Below, piece after piece: positions 18,815 to 28,358 of a stretch of 64,000 nt of DNA; the stretch's first letter is position 1; each line of letters begins with the position of its first letter. Source of the stretch: Deltaproteobacteria bacterium (GTDB taxonomy: Bacteria; Desulfobacterota; Desulfomonilia; UBA1062); the NCBI GenBank assembly GCA_015486075.1, contig WFSG01000022.1, positions 1-64,000 of the forward strand. The letters are read 5' to 3'. The translations under genes were made by a program, and so were the position numbers. A model generated the notes under the pieces. That model ran no database searches, was not told the DNA's origin, and was given only the letters and a program-made list of their open reading frames with translations.

Positions 18815-20284
18815 TCAGTCTTCTTCCTCGGGTGCAAGAATATGCCTTGCTGATTTCTCCACCGGCTTTATTGCTGGTATATCTCTTGTGGTGCCTGCAC
18901 CAAGCTCAGGAAATTTTCTTGCCTGGACCAGCACCCTGCTCTCAAAAGAGCCAACCGCATCGTTATATGCCTTAACCGCGTTATCTAGTCCCTTACCCAG
19001 CCTGTTCATGTGCGATACCAGAGTGGTCAGTCTCCTGTAAAGCTCCCGGCCAAGCTCGCTTATCTCCTGTGCGCTCTTCGCTATGGTCTCCTGCCTCCAT
19101 CCGTAAGCAATGGCCCTAAGGAGTGCTATCAGCGTGGTCGGCGAAGCAAGGATGATCTTGTGTTTCACACCCTCTTCTATAAGACCAGGGTCGTGTTCTA
19201 ATGCCGAGCTGAAAAAGGTCTCTCCAGGCAGAAACATAACGACGAATTCCGGGGTTGGCGCAAACTGCTCCCAGTATGCCTTGGAACTGAGCTTCTGCAT
19301 GTGGTCATGAATCTGCCTAGCATGGTGCTCCATATACCCTTTCCTTTTTTCCTCGTCCTGCTCCTCAACGGCATTTAGGTAAGCATCTAGCGGAGCCTTT
19401 GCATCCACTATTACGTTCTTTTCACCCGGAAGCTTCACAATAAGGTCAGGCCTCAACCTGCCGTTTTCCGTATCTGCGGACATCTGTTCCACGAAGTCAC
19501 AGTGGTTCAGCATACCTGCCATTTCCACCACCCGCCTGAGCTGTATTTCCCCCCACCTTCCACGTACCACGGGACTTCTCAATGCACGTACCAGCTTTGA
19601 TGTCTCATCCCTTAGCTGGTTCTGGGTACTGGAAAGGGCCTTTATCTGTTCGGTCAGGCCAGAGTAAGCGCTTATCCTGGCCTTTTCAAGTTCATGGAGC
19701 AGGTTATCCACCCTGCTTAGGGACTCCTGCACAGGTTTTACCAGTTCTCCAATGGCTTTTTGCCTTGATTCCAGGTCACCCCTCGCACCCTCGTGAAATT
19801 TCTCCAAGGTAGCCTTAGCCAGCTCCAGGAAAGACTGGTTATTGTCCCTCAATGCCTCTGCCGAGATCGCCTTGAATGCATCAGAGAGCTTCTTCTGCGC
19901 GTCCGTAAGCAGCTCAAGCTTTTCCTGGGCTGACTTTCTCTCTTCATCCATCCTGGCATTGAGCTCTGAGTACTCCTTTTTCAATGCTGTATTCTCATCC
20001 TGAAGCATGATCAGTCTTTCTTCAAGACCTGGTATGCGCTTGGCCTCTGCCTCTGCAGCAGCACGCCTGGTCATCTCTTCCTTTAGTAGGTCGTTAAGCC
20101 TCGTTGCTTCATTATTGAGAGAATCCAGGTTCTGCCTGAGATCCTGTATCTGCAAGTCTTTCAGGTTAATTCTCTCAGAAAAGCTAAGATCTCTAGACCT
20201 AGACTTTGCCCTCATGATAAACCAAGTGGCAGTAACCCCAAGGACGAAACCTGCTATAAAGATGAGTAAGAAATACAAACCCAC
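18815..20284 (-). CDS. rmuC: DNA recombination protein RmuC
   Basis: N-terminal TM, coiled coil, RGRWGEIQLRRVVEMAGM, VDAKAPLDAYL, PTTLIALLRAIAYGWRQE. Confidence 0.92.
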   Translation of the reverse strand: MGLYFLLIFIAGFVLGVTATWFIMRAKSRSRDLSFSERINLKDLQIQDLRQNLDSLNNEATRLNDLLKEEMTRRAAAEAEAKRIPGLEERLIMLQDENTALKKEYSELNARMDEERKSAQEKLELLTDAQKKLSDAFKAISAEALRDNNQSFLELAKATLEKFHEGARGDLESRQKAIGELVKPVQESLSRVDNLLHELEKARISAYSGLTEQIKALSSTQNQLRDETSKLVRALRSPVVRGRWGEIQLRRVVEMAGMLNHCDFVEQMSADTENGRLRPDLIVKLPGEKNVIVDAKAPLDAYLNAVEEQDEEKRKGYMEHHARQIHDHMQKLSSKAYWEQFAPTPEFVVMFLPGETFFSSALEHDPGLIEEGVKHKIILASPTTLIALLRAIAYGWRQETIAKSAQEISELGRELYRRLTTLVSHMNRLGKGLDNAVKAYNDAVGSFESRVLVQARKFPELGAGTTRDIPAIKPVEKSARHILAPEEED

Positions 20285-20457
20285 TAGTATACTTCCTTAA
20301 TGACCTCTACGAGCATAGATTATAAAGAGTACTGCGTCAAGTAATGATACACACCCCCCTGGGACCTGACAAATGAACAATACTGGTATTATGTCATTAA
20401 TCTGACATGATAGGACCAGACAAAGGACAGACCGAGCCCTGTATGGTCTTAAAGGGC

Positions 20458-20485
20458 TTGACATATCAGTTGCATGTTCTATTAA
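20458..20485 (+). promoter_or_regulatory. Candidate sigma70 promoter of the SDR gene
   Basis: TTGACA-N16-TATTAA. Confidence 0.55.
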
Positions 20486-20534
20486 AGAAATTGTATTTGT
20501 GCTTGTTAAATAAAATGATGGTGGAGGATGCTCA

Positions 20535-21356
20535 ATGCAAAAGGCCAACTTCTATGGGAAAAAGGTCCTTATAACTGGCGCGTCAACAGGTATTGGAAAG
20601 GCACTATCCCGCGAGTTCGCTAAAAAAGGCGCACACCTGGCACTTGGGTGCATACCCAAGGAAGAGAACCTACTGAGCGAGTGGGCAAATGAGTTGGAGT
20701 CAAAGTACAATATAAAGACCTGGGTCTTCCCCATTGACCTTACCGAGGAAGACGGGCCTGAAAGGCTATACAAGGAAGTAACCGAGAAGGTGGGGGATAT
20801 ATATGCCCTAGTCAATAATGCCGGTACGGTCGCCTATGGCAAGTTCTGGGAAATCCCCTGGGATCCCCAGGCCAAGACCATACAATTGAACTTCGTCGTC
20901 CCTACAAAGCTAATGCACCTGTTCCTACCGGGAATGGTAAAACGTGGGGATGGTGTGGTCTATAACACCTCAAGCGTATCAGCCCTTCAACCTACCCCTT
21001 TCCACATAGTGTATGGAGCAACAAAGGCAGCCATCCAGAGCCTATCCCAGGGCGTAAGGGCAGAGCTCAGGGGAACAGGTGTTACCATATGCACGCTCAA
21101 CCCACCGTACACAAATACTAGGTTACTCAAGATACAGGGCTTCCCTGAGAAACTGAGGTGGTACTACATAAGTGGCTTAAAAACACCGGAGTGGATAGCA
21201 CAAAAGGCCATAAAGGCATTTGAGAAGAAAAAATTCATGTACGTACCAGGCCTGTGGGCAAAGTTCCTGCATATCTTTGTTATAAGGTTATCGCCCAAAA
21301 GACTTGTGGACCTGGTGGCTTATTACGGGCTCCAGGGAAGGGGCAAAAATAAATAA
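20535..21356 (+). CDS. Short-chain dehydrogenase/reductase
   Basis: LITGASTGIGKALS, NNAGTVAYG, YGATKAAIQSL. Confidence 0.88.
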   Translation: MQKANFYGKKVLITGASTGIGKALSREFAKKGAHLALGCIPKEENLLSEWANELESKYNIKTWVFPIDLTEEDGPERLYKEVTEKVGDIYALVNNAGTVAYGKFWEIPWDPQAKTIQLNFVVPTKLMHLFLPGMVKRGDGVVYNTSSVSALQPTPFHIVYGATKAAIQSLSQGVRAELRGTGVTICTLNPPYTNTRLLKIQGFPEKLRWYYISGLKTPEWIAQKAIKAFEKKKFMYVPGLWAKFLHIFVIRLSPKRLVDLVAYYGLQGRGKNK

Positions 21357-21434
21357 CTAATAAACAGGCTTCCCCTAGTTAAACCGGGTGTGGTGAAGGA
21401 GGCAATATAGCCAGATTAAAAAAAGGAGCAATAC

Positions 21435-22991
21435 ATGGCCCATTTCAAGGAAGAGTTGATATTTTACGGGGATGATATAAAGATAGAACGCTTTTACGAG
21501 GACACACTGATGCTATATGCACCGGAGACGCGTCCGGCTGTACCAGATCCCGTAGGTACCATAAGATACGCGTTTGACCATCCCATGGGTACTGAACCCC
21601 TTGAAAAACAGCTAAACTCATCAAGCCGTGTGCTGATTGCGTTCGACGACCCATGCCTACCCATACCCCTCATGTTAAGGGATCCCAGGGCCCTAATAAT
21701 AGAAGAGGTTCTTAAGAGACTAGACAACATAGGGGTAAAAAATGAAAACATCAGGCTCGTATGTGCCAATGGTCTGCACCGCAAGTGGACATTGAAAGAA
21801 CTCTCTGTAATACTGGGCAAGAAAGTCACCAAGGAAATGGCCCCGCAGATCTCCTGCCACGATGCCACAAGGGAAGAAGAGCTAATACACCTCGGGAACA
21901 CTGATTCAGGCATGGAGATCGAGATAAACCGCGCCGTGGACCAGTCTGACATAACCATATACGTAAACCTCAACTTCACATCCATGAATGGTGGATGGAA
22001 GAGCATTATGGTGGGCCTAGGGTCATGGCGTAGCATAAGGCACCATCACAACCCAGAGTTCTGGAACGGCAAGGATTCTGTCATGGATCCTGAGCATCAC
22101 CAGATGCACAGGGTGCTCAAGGAAATGGGCTCAGTGGTCAAGGAGAAGTACAACATATTTCAGATAGAAAGCGTGGTTAATAACCACACATGGCCATGGC
22201 CGCTAGACAGAGTCCTGGGATACATAAATTCGGGCACCCGCAGCAAATCCCCGGGGTCTATAACAAGGGCCATGTTCAAGTTGGCATCGTTACCACCTCA
22301 CACGATAAAAAGATTCGTAAGAAACAGTTTGAGATCTACTTATGGTCTACTTGCAGTAAATGCAGGTGACATCGACCTGATCCATCCAGAGACACTAAAG
22401 ATGGTGGATGAACAGCAGAACATAAAGCTTGAAGAGCCAGTTGACATAGCCATATTGGGTGTACCGAATCTCAGTCCATACAGCGCCTTCTCCATACTCA
22501 ATCCAATACTCCTGCGCTCGCTTGTTCTTGGGTACCTGGGGGGACTTTACAGGAACAGGCCCTTCTTGAAAAAGGACGGGTTGATAGTTGCCTACAACCC
22601 TGGCATAGAAAAGTTCGACCTAAGACATCACCCCGCATACAAGGACTTCTGGGATAAAGACCTGAATGACCACAAGGACCCAGAGAAGTGTTGGGATGAC
22701 CTTGCAGAGTCATATGCCAATAACCCCGAGTATGTACGCAAATACAGGGATGAATATGCATACCACGGCACACATGGCCTTATAAACTGGATCTGGAGTG
22801 GCATGGCATTAAAACAGTTAAAAGGCGTGATACTTGCCGGTGCAAGAGAGCCCGAGACCGCTAGAAAAATAGGGTTCATTCCCTCGCCCAGCTTTGCAAC
22901 AGCCATCAGCCTAGCAAAGGACCTGGCTGGAAAGGACGCTCGTATGGCCTACCTTGCCATACCACCACTCTTTGCCATTGATATAGAGTAA
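21435..22991 (+). CDS. LarA-family (DUF2088) nickel-pincer-nucleotide racemase/epimerase homolog, divergent
   Basis: ANGLHRKWTLKEL, CHDATREEELIHLG, GGWKSIMVGLGSWRSIRHHH. Confidence 0.75.
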   Translation: MAHFKEELIFYGDDIKIERFYEDTLMLYAPETRPAVPDPVGTIRYAFDHPMGTEPLEKQLNSSSRVLIAFDDPCLPIPLMLRDPRALIIEEVLKRLDNIGVKNENIRLVCANGLHRKWTLKELSVILGKKVTKEMAPQISCHDATREEELIHLGNTDSGMEIEINRAVDQSDITIYVNLNFTSMNGGWKSIMVGLGSWRSIRHHHNPEFWNGKDSVMDPEHHQMHRVLKEMGSVVKEKYNIFQIESVVNNHTWPWPLDRVLGYINSGTRSKSPGSITRAMFKLASLPPHTIKRFVRNSLRSTYGLLAVNAGDIDLIHPETLKMVDEQQNIKLEEPVDIAILGVPNLSPYSAFSILNPILLRSLVLGYLGGLYRNRPFLKKDGLIVAYNPGIEKFDLRHHPAYKDFWDKDLNDHKDPEKCWDDLAESYANNPEYVRKYRDEYAYHGTHGLINWIWSGMALKQLKGVILAGAREPETARKIGFIPSPSFATAISLAKDLAGKDARMAYLAIPPLFAIDIE

Positions 22992-23056
22992 ACATGAGAA
23001 CAGGTATCATGACACATTAAATGCGGGACAAGGTAATTACCCGTCAATGGAGAGTG

Positions 23057-24790
23057 CTACGCAGCCCTTCTTATCATTTGGCCTGCGAGAATACCCTTGT
23101 CCAATGTACCACGATTCACCACATGCCTACCGTTTATCAGCACGTGTTCTATGCCCGAAGGGAACACGGCCGGGTTGTAGAAATCTGCCCTTGTATCCAG
23201 GTTATCAAGGTCGAATACAACTATGTCTGCAAAGTTACCCTTCTTTATGACACCCCTTTCCTTTATTTCCATAACCTCTGCAGGCAAGCCTGTTGCCTTC
23301 CTCACTGCCTCTTCAATAGTGAGCATCTTCCTTTCCTTTACAAAGGCCTTTATGAACCTCGGATAACAGTCGTAGAACACGTGTGCAGGCCTCCCAACAC
23401 CAATGAGTATGGTATCTGTAACCACCATGGAAAGTGGATGAGTAAACCCATGCCACATGGACCTGAACGCAAGAGGGTCATCCGGTTTCAAGGGAGTGTG
23501 GAAAACGAGCACACGTGCATCCTCGTCTATCAAGAGGTCGCACATAGCATCGATTGGATCCTTTGATAGCTCCCTCGCTATATCGGGAAAAGTCTTTCCT
23601 TCCATCCACTTGTTCTCTTCCTTTGTCACACTCATAACCCTCAGCCCCTCCCAGCCCGTCATCTTTATGTAATTAAACGACCAGGTCGCTCCATACCTGT
23701 GCGGCCAGGTGGGCTCCGTATCCTCTATATCTTTTAGCACCTTCCTCCTGAAAGCCCTGTCCTTGAGCCTTTCCAGCATCATCTCCTTCCCACCTTCTGA
23801 CACATACGGAGGCAAAAAAGCCGGTAACAGTGTGAAACCCTCAGAGGTTGGAACCATGTCAAAGCGCACGTCCACGCCATCTGCTCTCTGCCTTTCTATC
23901 AAGTCTATCTTTGCCTGAAGACCCTTTTCAATGGGTATGGGTATGTGCAGATTGTTGTATAAGTAGGAACCCAGCCTAACGGCCTGTCTCATTACGTAAG
24001 CCAGTCCCTTTACGTACGGCTGCCAGTAAAGGTGTGAGATCTCAACACGTATTTCTGCCCTTCTTCCTACCTCTGCCACTTCTACTATTGCATTGTCCAG
24101 TGTGTGTGCATAGCTCCTCAGGTGAGAGGTAAATATGGCATTGAACTCCTTAAGCACCTTACCAAGCTTGGTCAATTCAGCGAGATCACTCTGTGAACCC
24201 GGGAAGTATTGAAGCCCTGTTGACATGCCAAGACAACCCATGTCCAGGGATTCCCTGAGGTAACCTTCCATCCTGGCCTGCTCGTCTCCAGTCAAAAGCC
24301 TGTTTGCAGAGCCTGCTGCAGTAACCCTTAAGGAACCGTGCCCTACCAGCAGGCCCATGTTAAGAAGAATCCCCTTTCTCTCAAGCATCTCCATGAAGTC
24401 AGCTGGCTTGCTCCACGTTACATCTTCTTTCAATGGCTGGCATGTTATACCCTCTATGTATTCAACACATCTGTCTCTGCTTTCTTCTGGGGCAAATGCT
24501 ATGGAGAAACCGCAGTTTCCTCCAACAAAAGTGGTTATACCCTGCATCACAAGGGGTTCTAGGAGATCTACATGATTGTCCCTGTATATACTCAGGTCTG
24601 CATGCGAGTGTATGTCCACAAAGCCGGGGCATATGTACTTGCCCTTGGCGTCTATCGTAACCTTTGCATTGGCATCTATATGGCCCGATACATCTGCTAT
24701 CCTGTCTCCTTCTATTGCAATATCACCCGAGAATGCATTATTCCCCGTACCATCTATAATGGTACCTCCCTTTACCAGCGTGTCAATCAC
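23057..24790 (-). CDS. Amidohydrolase (N-acyl-D-amino-acid deacylase-like)
   Basis: GGTIIDGTGNNAFSGDIAIEGDRI, CPGFVDIHSHADL, C-terminal VLINGRHVV. Confidence 0.85.
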   Translation of the reverse strand: MIDTLVKGGTIIDGTGNNAFSGDIAIEGDRIADVSGHIDANAKVTIDAKGKYICPGFVDIHSHADLSIYRDNHVDLLEPLVMQGITTFVGGNCGFSIAFAPEESRDRCVEYIEGITCQPLKEDVTWSKPADFMEMLERKGILLNMGLLVGHGSLRVTAAGSANRLLTGDEQARMEGYLRESLDMGCLGMSTGLQYFPGSQSDLAELTKLGKVLKEFNAIFTSHLRSYAHTLDNAIVEVAEVGRRAEIRVEISHLYWQPYVKGLAYVMRQAVRLGSYLYNNLHIPIPIEKGLQAKIDLIERQRADGVDVRFDMVPTSEGFTLLPAFLPPYVSEGGKEMMLERLKDRAFRRKVLKDIEDTEPTWPHRYGATWSFNYIKMTGWEGLRVMSVTKEENKWMEGKTFPDIARELSKDPIDAMCDLLIDEDARVLVFHTPLKPDDPLAFRSMWHGFTHPLSMVVTDTILIGVGRPAHVFYDCYPRFIKAFVKERKMLTIEEAVRKATGLPAEVMEIKERGVIKKGNFADIVVFDLDNLDTRADFYNPAVFPSGIEHVLINGRHVVNRGTLDKGILAGQMIRRAA

Positions 24791-25042
24791 AACCTTTACC
24801 TCCTTTCACATCAATGGCATCCATGTGCTCGGTAATACTTCACGTTATCATTATAGTTTAACAGGTATATAATGCAAGGCTTGCCACTGGTCCTGTATGG
24901 GTATTGACATCATGGGGATTAGACCTATTTTCTTATACGATAAGCAACATACCAATCTGTTGATGAAATGCCTTAAAAATAATTTATGTGATCGTGCTTA
25001 TTAAGATTAGCTTTAAACAGCTGCTTCTATAGGAGGTGTATC

Positions 25043-25873
25043 GTGAAAACCAAGGAATTGGATAATTTCTTCTCGGGCGTGGAACAGACAGACATAAGCC
25101 TAGAAGACGAGATAATAAAGTTGCCTGTCTTCTACCGTAAGGCAAGGGCCTTCATGGCTACGTTTCCTGCAAGCATATTCAGTCTCAAAAGGCTCTTGCC
25201 AGATCCACGTTTTACCCCTGCACAGGTCTTCCCAGGCATGGGATTAGTGGCACTTGCCGCATTTGAATACTATGACACTGACATACATGCCTATAACGAA
25301 TTCTCCATATCCATAATGCTCAACAATCCCCATATGTTGAAAATTCCGGGCTATAATATCCTCATGCAGCTCTTAGAGTTCAACCTCTATACCTACATCC
25401 TACACCTGCCGGTTACCACCGAGATAGCACTTAGAGGGGGAATAGACCTTTACAACTATCCAAAGTTCCTGGCATCCATAGACTTCTCTGATACTGAAGA
25501 ACGCATAATATGTGACCTGAAAGAAAAAGGTGACCGCATCGTGAGAATCACGGGAAAAAAGATACCTGCTGAAAAAAGCGTGATAATGAAATTCTTCTGT
25601 CACCTTTACCAGTTCGGCCAACCTCAATACGCGGAATTCAAGGTCAATGCTATTAAATATGGGATATCAATAAACCCAAGGGACGTGAAACTGGAATTCG
25701 GTTCTTCACATCCCCTGGCCATGGAACTCTCTGATGCACTTCTCTCAAGGACGGCACTCACTTGTTTTTACATACCCGAGATGCAGGCAATACTCTATGG
25801 CCCTGAATACCTGCCCATTCCCCTCATAAAGTCCGTTCTATTACGTAGCCCCGATCTCTTGGTAAAAAAATAA
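25043..25873 (+). CDS. Acetoacetate decarboxylase-family protein
   Basis: RGGIDLYNYPKFLASIDF resembles the ADC PKxLA lysine region. Confidence 0.55.
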   Translation: MKTKELDNFFSGVEQTDISLEDEIIKLPVFYRKARAFMATFPASIFSLKRLLPDPRFTPAQVFPGMGLVALAAFEYYDTDIHAYNEFSISIMLNNPHMLKIPGYNILMQLLEFNLYTYILHLPVTTEIALRGGIDLYNYPKFLASIDFSDTEERIICDLKEKGDRIVRITGKKIPAEKSVIMKFFCHLYQFGQPQYAEFKVNAIKYGISINPRDVKLEFGSSHPLAMELSDALLSRTALTCFYIPEMQAILYGPEYLPIPLIKSVLLRSPDLLVKK

Positions 25874-25954
25874 ATATCAATGTATACATAGGCCATGACA
25901 TGTAACACGCTTAGGCATAAGAATGATATGCTGGCACGTAGTGTCTTTTTTCAA

Positions 25955-26416
25955 TCAGTTACTCGAATAGGCCCCGTGGTAGTCAATACGACTTTTTATT
26001 TGTTCGTAAGGCATAGCACCTACAAGTGTGTCCACGTGCTTCCCGTCCCTGAATATGAGTAGGCTCGGTATGCTCCTTATGCCGTAACTGGATGCAGTGA
26101 TGGGGTTTTCATCCACATTAAGCTTTGCAACCTTGACTGTCCCTGCGTATTCCGATGCTATCCTCTCCAGCACGGGTGCCACCATCCTGCAGGGAGCACA
26201 CCAGGGAGCCCAGAAATCCACGATCACGAGCCCTGCATAGTCAAGGACCTCCTGCTTGAAGTTCGTGTCAGTGACCACAACTGGCCTGTCGTAAAATGAC
26301 ATAATGTTGAGAGGCATGTGACATGCACCGCATTTCGGCCTATCATTTATCCTATCCTTAGGTATCCTGTTCTTTGCACCACAGTTACTACACAGTACTA
26401 TTATGCTCTCATCCAT
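25955..26416 (-). CDS. Thioredoxin 2-like protein with N-terminal zinc ribbon
   Basis: CSNCGAKN...CGACHMPL; WAPWCAPCRMVAPVL. Confidence 0.9.
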   Translation of the reverse strand: MDESIIVLCSNCGAKNRIPKDRINDRPKCGACHMPLNIMSFYDRPVVVTDTNFKQEVLDYAGLVIVDFWAPWCAPCRMVAPVLERIASEYAGTVKVAKLNVDENPITASSYGIRSIPSLLIFRDGKHVDTLVGAMPYEQIKSRIDYHGAYSSN

Positions 26417-26547
26417 GACAGATCACCCCTTAACTTAATAACTCATGGACCTTACCATGCTTCACTTTGTAATTAATATAGGGCATGCATCATATGATTT
26501 CCAGTGCACGAACAAGATCTTATAGCCTAGGAGTATAAAAGTAGTGA

Positions 26548-26581
26548 TGCCGGGAGGATTTTCCCTATCATCCCCCCGGCA
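26548..26581 (-). terminator. Hairpin downstream of the NSR-like gene
   Basis: TGCCGGG / CCCGGCA stem in the intergenic region, no strong T-run. Confidence 0.35.
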
Positions 26582-26658
26582 CTTGTTATGTCTTCACCAG
26601 GTACAAGGTCCCTTCAACTATAAAGCAGGGCCTACACACCTGGTACAACTAGCTACTT

Positions 26659-28011
26659 CTACAAATCGCCTTTACATCTCATAACATCCTCTGCTGCTTT
26701 TATAATGGAATACGCGGTTGGTGGACCGGTTAGAAGCGGGTGTGTACCTATCTGCGAGGTGAGTATGTTATTTATGGTCATCTTGTTTTGGATAATCAGA
26801 CCTATGATGTTTGTGAGTTCTCCTGCGCTTGGGCCTGCTATTACCTCTCCGCCCAGGACAACACCAGATTCTCGGGCTGCAATGAGTTTTACTATCTGCT
26901 TATGAGTGCCTGGGAGTGTGCCTGGGTGCTTGTCAACACCTGTAAACGTACCTGAAAGTACGTCAAAGCCCTCTCTCCTTGCATTGGCCTCGTTCAATCC
27001 TGCTGATCCAAACCCGGTTTCACCAACGATGGTGGAAAAGATGGCAATGGTTCCGCTGAACGTCTTAAGTGTGGAAAGCTTGTAAAGGTTCATCCCGGCT
27101 ATCTTTGCCTCGGTACACGCAATGGAGGCAAGCATTGCACCTGATACCCTCCTGGTGATGAAGTCCCTCTTTTCTGCACAGTCACCCACTGCGAACACGT
27201 CTGGATTTCTCGTCCTCATGTATTCATCAACCCGTATAAACCCAAGGGTATTCAGGTCCAAGCCTGCTTCAGATGCTATGGCAGTGTTAGGTGCATACCC
27301 TACGGAAAGTACCACTGCATCGGCCTCAAGCCTTTCGCCGTCCTCCAGGATTACGGCCTCTACCTTGCTTTTCCCAAAAAGTTCCTTGACACCCTTACCT
27401 GTCTTAATACTGACACCCCTTGAACCAAGCACCTTTTCCGCTTCCACGGCAAGTTCTTCGTCAAACGCACGTCCAAGAATGTGTGGCAGAATCTCAACTA
27501 TGGTTACATCCTTACCCCTTTTATTAAGCTCGTCGGAAAGCTCCACGCCTATGAAGCCACCTCCAATTACCACCACCTTCTTGACATCCACAAGTTTCTC
27601 TAACATGCTGTCGAGGTATTCCTTGTCCTTTGGTATGGTAAAAACATTATCTAGTTCAGCACCATTGAGCCACTTGGGCACTACTGGCCTTGAACCGGTA
27701 GCAAATATGAGCTTGTCAAAGCTCACCTCCAGGCCTTGTTTTGTCTTGCATAGCTTTTTCTCTAGGTCCACGGAGATTACCTCGTCCACAATGAACCTTA
27801 CACCCGCGTCCGTGAGCACATTATCACTCACAACGTCTTTATCGCTACTCTCTAGAGAACCAAAGATATATGGAATACCGCACGGAACCAGGACCTTGTT
27901 CTCCTTGCGTATAAGGAGAAAATCTTTGTCAGCATAATGACATTTACCAGATGTTGCAGCAACAATACCTGCAGCACTACCACCGATTACCAGCACATCT
28001 GTCTTTTCCAT
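26659..28011 (-). CDS. FAD-dependent NAD(P)H sulfur oxidoreductase / CoA-disulfide reductase-like protein
   Basis: VIGGSAAGIVAA, single active Cys VPCGIPY (C44), second GGGFIGVELSDEL; refined start with SD AAGGAGG. Confidence 0.82.
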   Translation of the reverse strand: MEKTDVLVIGGSAAGIVAATSGKCHYADKDFLLIRKENKVLVPCGIPYIFGSLESSDKDVVSDNVLTDAGVRFIVDEVISVDLEKKLCKTKQGLEVSFDKLIFATGSRPVVPKWLNGAELDNVFTIPKDKEYLDSMLEKLVDVKKVVVIGGGFIGVELSDELNKRGKDVTIVEILPHILGRAFDEELAVEAEKVLGSRGVSIKTGKGVKELFGKSKVEAVILEDGERLEADAVVLSVGYAPNTAIASEAGLDLNTLGFIRVDEYMRTRNPDVFAVGDCAEKRDFITRRVSGAMLASIACTEAKIAGMNLYKLSTLKTFSGTIAIFSTIVGETGFGSAGLNEANARREGFDVLSGTFTGVDKHPGTLPGTHKQIVKLIAARESGVVLGGEVIAGPSAGELTNIIGLIIQNKMTINNILTSQIGTHPLLTGPPTAYSIIKAAEDVMRCKGDL

Positions 28012-28098
28012 ATACACCCTCCTTGTATGGGCTTTTAGTTGCAAGAATATGCATCCCAAGGGGTCTAACGCCTGCTTGGAGACTCTTCCTGCATAAAA

Positions 28099-28127
28099 GT
28101 TATAGCCCCGCTGCATTTATGTGTCAA
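28099..28127 (-). promoter_or_regulatory. Candidate sigma70 promoter of the NSR-like gene
   Basis: TTGACA-N17-TATAAC on the minus strand. Confidence 0.65.
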
Positions 28128-28358
28128 GTCTTTAACAGATATAATGACTCAAGAGTGAAAGTATGGGTCAAGGATAGAGAAGATTATTACAGATCTTTGC
28201 TATGTGGCTTGTATCCAGATTGTCTACCTAGGTGGAAACCAAGGCTTTTATATTCCTATCTCTGGCTGATCATAACCAGCTTGTATCCCCACCCCTATAT
28301 ATTACCAAGGGCTTAGTCAATGAAGCCTCAGAGCACTATATGCAGTACAGGGGTACAG

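Noticed and set aside
21494-22036. 180-aa minus-strand ORF
   Set aside because: Antisense to the LarA-like gene, no recognisable domain.
27122-27937. 271-aa plus-strand ORF
   Set aside because: Antisense shadow of the well-supported NSR-like gene; Ser/Thr-rich low-complexity translation.
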